Assembly: GCA_027031505.1 (NCBI GenBank)
Contig: JALVQH010000146.1
Span: forward strand, 1 to 5,502
Direction: 5' to 3'
From: Campylobacteraceae bacterium
GTDB lineage: Bacteria > Campylobacterota > Campylobacteria > Campylobacterales > Sulfurovaceae
Length of the DNA stretch: 5,502 bases
In this document: one piece after another, positions 1 to 5,502 of the stretch
Position numbering within the stretch: the first letter of the stretch is position 1
Layout of the letters: each line of letters opens with the position of its first letter
Made by a program: the position numbers and the translations under genes
The notes under the pieces: generated by a model
Seen by the model: the letters and a program-made list of their open reading frames with translations, nothing else
What the model was told of the DNA's origin: nothing
Database searches by the model: none

Positions 1-2
1 AA

Positions 3-1517
<1,515 letters not shown>

Positions 1518-1530
1518 ATAAAGGGAAACT

Positions 1531-2415
1531 ATGGCGAACCTGAAAGAGATTCAACGCAAGATCCGAAGCGTGAAAAACACGCAGAAGACGACCAATGCCA
1601 TGAAGCTGGTCTCTTCGGCAAAACTTAAACGCACCGAGGAGCTTGCCAAACAATCCAAAGTCTACGCCGCCAAGATCACCGAGATGATCGATGAGATCGC
1701 TGCAAACATTGCCAAGCAGGGCGACGCAGTCGACAACATCTTTTTTAAACCGGTAGCCAACCCCAAAACGGTTGATCTTGTGTTTATTACGGCGGACAAG
1801 GGATTGTGCGGCGGGTTTAATTCCCAGACAATCAAGCACGTCAATGCTCTGTTGACGGAATACAAAGCCTCCGGCGTCAAAGTGCGTCTCAGAGCGATTG
1901 GAAAAAAAGGGATTTCCTATTACCGATTCAATGACATTGACATGCTTCAGGAAATCAGCGATCTGAGTGCAGCTCCCACCTATGCGCGGGCTGCTGAGTT
2001 TATCAACGAAGCGGTCGAAGATTACCTCCGGGGGGAGACGGACAGGATTGTGGTCGTACATAACGGATATGTCAACATGATCACACAGGAGATCCGTCAG
2101 GAACAGCTGGTACCGGTTGATCCCTCCGGACTGGTCAGGGGGACGGTTTCAACCTCTGAGCTCGAGATTGAGCCAGATGACGATGATACCCTGCTTGAAG
2201 CACTGGTGCGGCGGTATCTTGAGTATTCCATGTATTATGCCCTGATTGATTCACTGGCGGCGGAACACAGTGCCCGGATGCAGGCAATGGATTCGGCAAC
2301 GACCAATGCCAGGGAGATGGCAGCGAAATTAACGGTCCAATACAACAAAGCGCGACAAGAAGCGATTACCACAGAACTTATCGAGATCATCAGTGGTATG
2401 GAATCGATGAAATAA
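1531..2415 (+). CDS. atpG: F1Fo ATP synthase subunit gamma
   Basis: This is the central rotor shaft of F1. It turns inside the alpha3-beta3 ring and couples proton flow through Fo to ATP synthesis. The protein has 294 residues, within the usual 285-300. The N-terminal coiled-coil helix is at about residues 1-58 and contains the family block IRSVKNTQKTTNAMKLVSSA (11-30). The Rossmann-like middle domain includes ITADKGLCGGFNSQ (86-99). The long C-terminal helix runs from about 220 to 290 and carries TTNAREMAAKL (257-267). It ends in the gamma signature ITTELIEIISGMESM (279-293). An acidic run of four Asp (216-219) lies just before the C-terminal helix. The ATG is preceded by AAAGGGA at 1520-1526. 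The gene sits between atpA (13 bases) and atpD (15 bases) in the standard order, so cotranslation from one operon mRNA is expected. Confidence 0.97.
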   Translation: MANLKEIQRKIRSVKNTQKTTNAMKLVSSAKLKRTEELAKQSKVYAAKITEMIDEIAANIAKQGDAVDNIFFKPVANPKTVDLVFITADKGLCGGFNSQTIKHVNALLTEYKASGVKVRLRAIGKKGISYYRFNDIDMLQEISDLSAAPTYARAAEFINEAVEDYLRGETDRIVVVHNGYVNMITQEIRQEQLVPVDPSGLVRGTVSTSELEIEPDDDDTLLEALVRRYLEYSMYYALIDSLAAEHSARMQAMDSATTNAREMAAKLTVQYNKARQEAITTELIEIISGMESMK

Positions 2416-3837
<1,422 letters not shown>

Positions 3838-3842
3838 GCCAC

Positions 3843-3848
3843 AAAGGA
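3843..3848 (+). promoter_or_regulatory. Ribosome binding site deciding the atpC start
   Basis: AAAGGA lies in the 16-base atpD-atpC spacer. It is five bases from the ATG at 3854 and 14 bases from the alternative in-frame ATG at 3863, which favours the longer product beginning MKTMKLE. Confidence 0.7.
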
Positions 3849-3853
3849 ACTCT

Positions 3854-4240
3854 ATGAAAACCATGAAGCTTGAAATTGTCACCCCCCACGGTCTGATCTA
3901 TGAGGGGGATGTGGCTCAGGTAACGCTGCCCGGAAAAGAGGGCGAATTTGGCGTTCTGCCCGAGCACGCCTCTCTGGTTTCTTTGTTGGACGCGGGTGTG
4001 ATTGCGGTAGAGATCGGCAACAAAAAGGAGATGAACGTTGCGATCAACGGTGGCTACGTCAAGGTTGATGAAAACAAGGTCAGCTGCATCGTCGACGGTG
4101 CCGTGGCGTTGAGCGATGAGGACGGCGAACTCTCCCAGCGCATCGAAGAGGCCAAAGAGCTTCTCAAAAAAGCCGAAACCTCCAGCACGGCGATTGCCAC
4201 GGCCGTCGGTAAAGTCGAATCTGTCGTCAAATTGCATTAA
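3854..4240 (+). CDS. atpC: F1Fo ATP synthase subunit epsilon
   Basis: This rotor-foot subunit binds gamma and the c-ring. In many bacteria its C-terminal helices restrain ATP hydrolysis. The protein has 128 residues and the usual two parts. The N-terminal beta-sandwich (about 4-85) contains EIVTPHGLIYEG, the hallmark LPGKEGEFGVLPEHASLVSLL (25-45) and the INGGYVKVDENK stretch (64-75). A C-terminal helical hairpin (about 90-125) is rich in Glu, Lys and Ala. Two ATGs lie close together at 3854 and 3863. The first is preferred because AAAGGA at 3843-3848 is five bases upstream of it but 14 bases from the second. It is the last ATP synthase gene. No hairpin followed by a T-run separates it from tolQ, which begins about 10 bases later, so read-through is likely. 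Confidence 0.96.
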   Translation: MKTMKLEIVTPHGLIYEGDVAQVTLPGKEGEFGVLPEHASLVSLLDAGVIAVEIGNKKEMNVAINGGYVKVDENKVSCIVDGAVALSDEDGELSQRIEEAKELLKKAETSSTAIATAVGKVESVVKLH

Positions 4241-4242
4241 GG
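4239..4242 (+). promoter_or_regulatory. Weak ribosome binding site supporting a TTG start for tolQ
   Basis: The AAGG tetramer overlaps the atpC stop codon (TAA followed by GG) and lies eight bases before TTG at 4251. No in-frame ATG or GTG exists between the atpC stop and the middle of the first membrane helix of TolQ. This modest site therefore supports a TTG start, probably coupled to termination of atpC translation. The site is inferred from position and short complementarity only. Confidence 0.5.
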
Positions 4243-4250
4243 CACAGCGT

Positions 4251-4847
4251 TTGTTTTCCGCGCTGACGCATTACCTCTCCCAGAGCAGTGCGATTACCCT
4301 GATGGTGATTGCGCTGCTTTCCCTCTATTTTATCGGTACGCTCTGGGTTTTTCTTTATCGATACCGTATGCTTCAAAGACGTTTGACATTTGAGAGCAAC
4401 TCACTCTCCCGTATCTACATGGGGCGCGCCAAAGGGGTTGACAGGAACTCGGTTCTCTACAGTTACATAGCTCGGGTCGATGCTCTGTCGCCTGCCATTC
4501 TCAAAGCCGCCATCAGTGATACAATTCGGGTATCGACCCGCGGACTGACTCTCCTCTCTATTGTCTCGTCAACCGCTCCGTTTATCGGGCTTTTTGGTAC
4601 AGTAATCGGTATTCTGGAGACGTTTGCCAGGCTCAGTGCCCGCAAAAGTGCCTCTCTTTCAGTGGTTGCTCCGGCGATCAGTGAAGCGCTGATTGCCACG
4701 GCTGTAGGGATTTTTGTTGCGATTTTTGCTTACACATTTCATTTGATGCTTAAACGTAAAGCATATGAGCTCAGTTCTGTACTTGAATCCCAGGCCGAAG
4801 TGATTCTGGCTCAACACGGGAATGAAGATCATGTTTCACTGGGATGA
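4251..4847 (+). CDS. tolQ: TolQ/ExbB/MotA-family proton channel protein
   Basis: This is an inner-membrane protein that forms a pentameric proton channel with TolR/ExbD subunits and turns proton motive force into mechanical work on a TolA/TonB-type transducer. With the TTG start it has 198 residues. Three hydrophobic segments are visible at about 14-36, 98-122 and 138-166, with a charged cytoplasmic loop (37-95) and tail, which is the ExbB/TolQ layout. The family motif APFIGLFGTVIGI is at 109-121, and ISEALIATAVGIFVAI at 143-158. T117, E145 and T150 align with the pore residues T148, E176 and T181 of E. coli ExbB. The open frame extends upstream to 4116, but that part overlaps atpC, is basic and Ser/Pro-rich and is unlike the family. 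An ATG at 4302 would cut into the first helix. TolQ rather than ExbB is chosen because of the position before tolR and a tolA-like gene downstream of atpC, the usual Campylobacterota tol-pal location. Confidence 0.9.
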   Translation: MFSALTHYLSQSSAITLMVIALLSLYFIGTLWVFLYRYRMLQRRLTFESNSLSRIYMGRAKGVDRNSVLYSYIARVDALSPAILKAAISDTIRVSTRGLTLLSIVSSTAPFIGLFGTVIGILETFARLSARKSASLSVVAPAISEALIATAVGIFVAIFAYTFHLMLKRKAYELSSVLESQAEVILAQHGNEDHVSLG

Positions 4848-5217
4848 TGATCCGGATCTGAACATTACACCGTTGGTGGATGTGATGCTTGTGCTCATGG
4901 CGATTCTTATGATCACTGCTCCGACAATCAATTATCAGGAGCAGATCGATCTGCCGCAGGGTACCCGTTCCAAGCCGGTCAAAAAACGCGCGCAGCTTAT
5001 CATTGAGATTGACAAAAACAAAAAAATATACTTCAAAGGTGAGACATACACGTTGCGCAGTTTTCCCGACACGTTCATGCTCAAAGCCAGACAGTTTGAT
5101 CCTCAGAGCGATGTTTTTATCCGGGCAGACAAAGCTCTGGATTACGGTAGCGTGATGCAACTCCTGCGCAGCGTCAAGGCCGTGGGGTTCTCCCGAGCTT
5201 CATTGATTACTGAATAA
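4831..5217 (+). CDS. tolR: TolR/ExbD-family biopolymer transport protein
   Basis: This is the partner of TolQ in the proton channel: a single-helix inner-membrane protein whose periplasmic domain helps couple the motor to the cell wall and transducer. From the ATG at 4831 it has 128 residues. A short acidic cytoplasmic start (MFHWDDDPDLN) leads into NITPLVDVMLVLMAILMITA (11-30). This contains the essential membrane aspartate D17, equivalent to D23 of E. coli TolR and D25 of ExbD. The periplasmic domain follows, with VFIRADKALDYGSVMQLLRSVKAVGF near the C-terminus, a hallmark of the ExbD/TolR fold. An in-frame ATG at 4822 would add only MKI. The start at 4831 is favoured because GGGA at 4818-4821 sits nine bases before it, while 4822 has no usable site. 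Either start lies inside the end of tolQ (17 or 26 bases of overlap), implying translational coupling. Confidence 0.92.
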   Translation: MFHWDDDPDLNITPLVDVMLVLMAILMITAPTINYQEQIDLPQGTRSKPVKKRAQLIIEIDKNKKIYFKGETYTLRSFPDTFMLKARQFDPQSDVFIRADKALDYGSVMQLLRSVKAVGFSRASLITE

Positions 5218-5502
5218 TGAAACCAGATGCCAAACTCACATCCGGATTGATAGCGGTTGGAATTTATGCAGGGATCCTCGGGCTGGTGTTTTACTATTTT
5301 GGATATCATGCACACCAGCCGCCCAAACATTATGTGTCGCATAACGACAAAGCCATTGCCGTCTCGCTCCAGACGCCCCGCACCCGCTCCAAGCCCCCAA
5401 AGGCAGTCCGCACTCCCAAGCCACAACCCAAGACACCCTCCAGGCGCAAACATACCAAACCCAAAGCGTTGGTAATCAAAAAGCCGGCAAAAGCTGCTCA
5501 AA
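5217..5502 (+). CDS. tolA: TolA/TonB-like energy transducer, N-terminal part (runs off window)
   Basis: This frame has no stop before the right edge; 95 codons are visible. The ATG at 5217 shares its A with the tolR stop (TAATG). No ribosome binding site is visible, so translation probably reinitiates after tolR. The product begins with a short cytoplasmic stretch (MKPDAKLTS), followed by one hydrophobic helix at about residues 10-29, whose end is aromatic (VFYYFGY). After a His/Pro-rich turn comes KAIAVSLQTP (45-54), resembling the short strand after the TonB membrane helix. From residue 53 onward the sequence is rich in Pro, Lys, Arg and Thr (SKPPKAVRTPKPQPKTPSRR), typical of the periplasm-spanning linker of TonB or TolA. 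The receptor-binding C-terminal domain is outside the window. TolA is preferred over TonB because of its place after tolQ and tolR; tolB and pal are expected next. The membrane helix lacks the SxxxH motif of E. coli TolA and TonB. Confidence 0.8.
   Translation, partial: MKPDAKLTSGLIAVGIYAGILGLVFYYFGYHAHQPPKHYVSHNDKAIAVSLQTPRTRSKPPKAVRTPKPQPKTPSRRKHTKPKALVIKKPAKAAQ

Noticed and set aside
3838..3853. A possible terminator or promoter in the atp spacers.
   Set aside because: The spacers are only 13, 15 and 16 bases long, hold a ribosome binding site each, and contain no inverted repeat or T-run.
4116..4250. An upstream extension of tolQ to the ATG at 4116.
   Set aside because: It lies wholly inside or just after atpC in another frame, codes for a basic Ser/Pro-rich stretch unlike TolQ N-termini, and would add 45 residues to a protein of normal length without it.
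5257..5475. A 72-codon plus-strand frame at the right end.
   Set aside because: It is an out-of-frame reading of the tolA-like gene, with no start context and no independent features.
5142..5501. A minus-strand frame of 119 codons at the right edge.
   Set aside because: It is codon-aligned antisense to the tolA-like gene, which has a membrane helix and linker, continues the operon and starts at the tolR stop.

Overview
The window is a single, tightly packed block of seven plus-strand genes with no intergenic gap longer than 16 bases. It holds the 3' part of an F-type ATP synthase operon (atpA, atpG, atpD, atpC), followed directly by the start of a Tol-Pal type cell-envelope operon (tolQ, tolR, and the 5' end of a tolA/tonB-like gene that runs off the right edge). 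No RNA gene, mobile element, CRISPR array, long repeat or terminator-like hairpin is visible.

The likely host is a member of the Campylobacterota (Epsilonproteobacteria). From general knowledge of Campylobacter jejuni and Helicobacter pylori, the order atpH-atpA-atpG-atpD-atpC-exbB/tolQ-exbD/tolR-tolA/tonB-like-tolB-pal is typical of that phylum. The protein sequences also read like that lineage, for example the AtpA N-terminus with [13 protein letters not shown] and the AtpD segment [15 protein letters not shown]. By eye the GC content is a little above one half. That is high for the phylum and points away from the AT-rich host-associated genera, towards an environmental sulfur- or hydrogen-oxidising relative. 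This is an inference; no genus is assigned.

Region 1 (bases 3-4240) encodes F1 subunits alpha, gamma, beta and epsilon. All key nucleotide-binding and catalytic residues are intact. Spacers are 13, 15 and 16 bases, each with a purine-rich ribosome binding site. These subunits form the soluble catalytic head, rotor shaft and inhibitory epsilon subunit. Delta and the membrane Fo subunits would be encoded outside the window.

Region 2 (bases 4251-5502) encodes an inner-membrane proton channel (TolQ plus TolR) and the N-terminus of its periplasm-spanning energy transducer. tolQ probably starts at a TTG codon 10 bases after atpC. tolR overlaps the end of tolQ, and the tolA-like gene starts within the tolR stop codon (TAATG). 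Together with the lack of a visible promoter or terminator after atpC, this suggests cotranscription: a proton-driven ATP synthase and a proton-driven envelope motor in one transcription unit.

Nothing here amounts to a new biological system. The points worth a second look are small: a non-standard tolQ start inside a possible hairpin, a serine in the AtpA signature, and a TolA-like membrane helix without the usual Ser-His motif.
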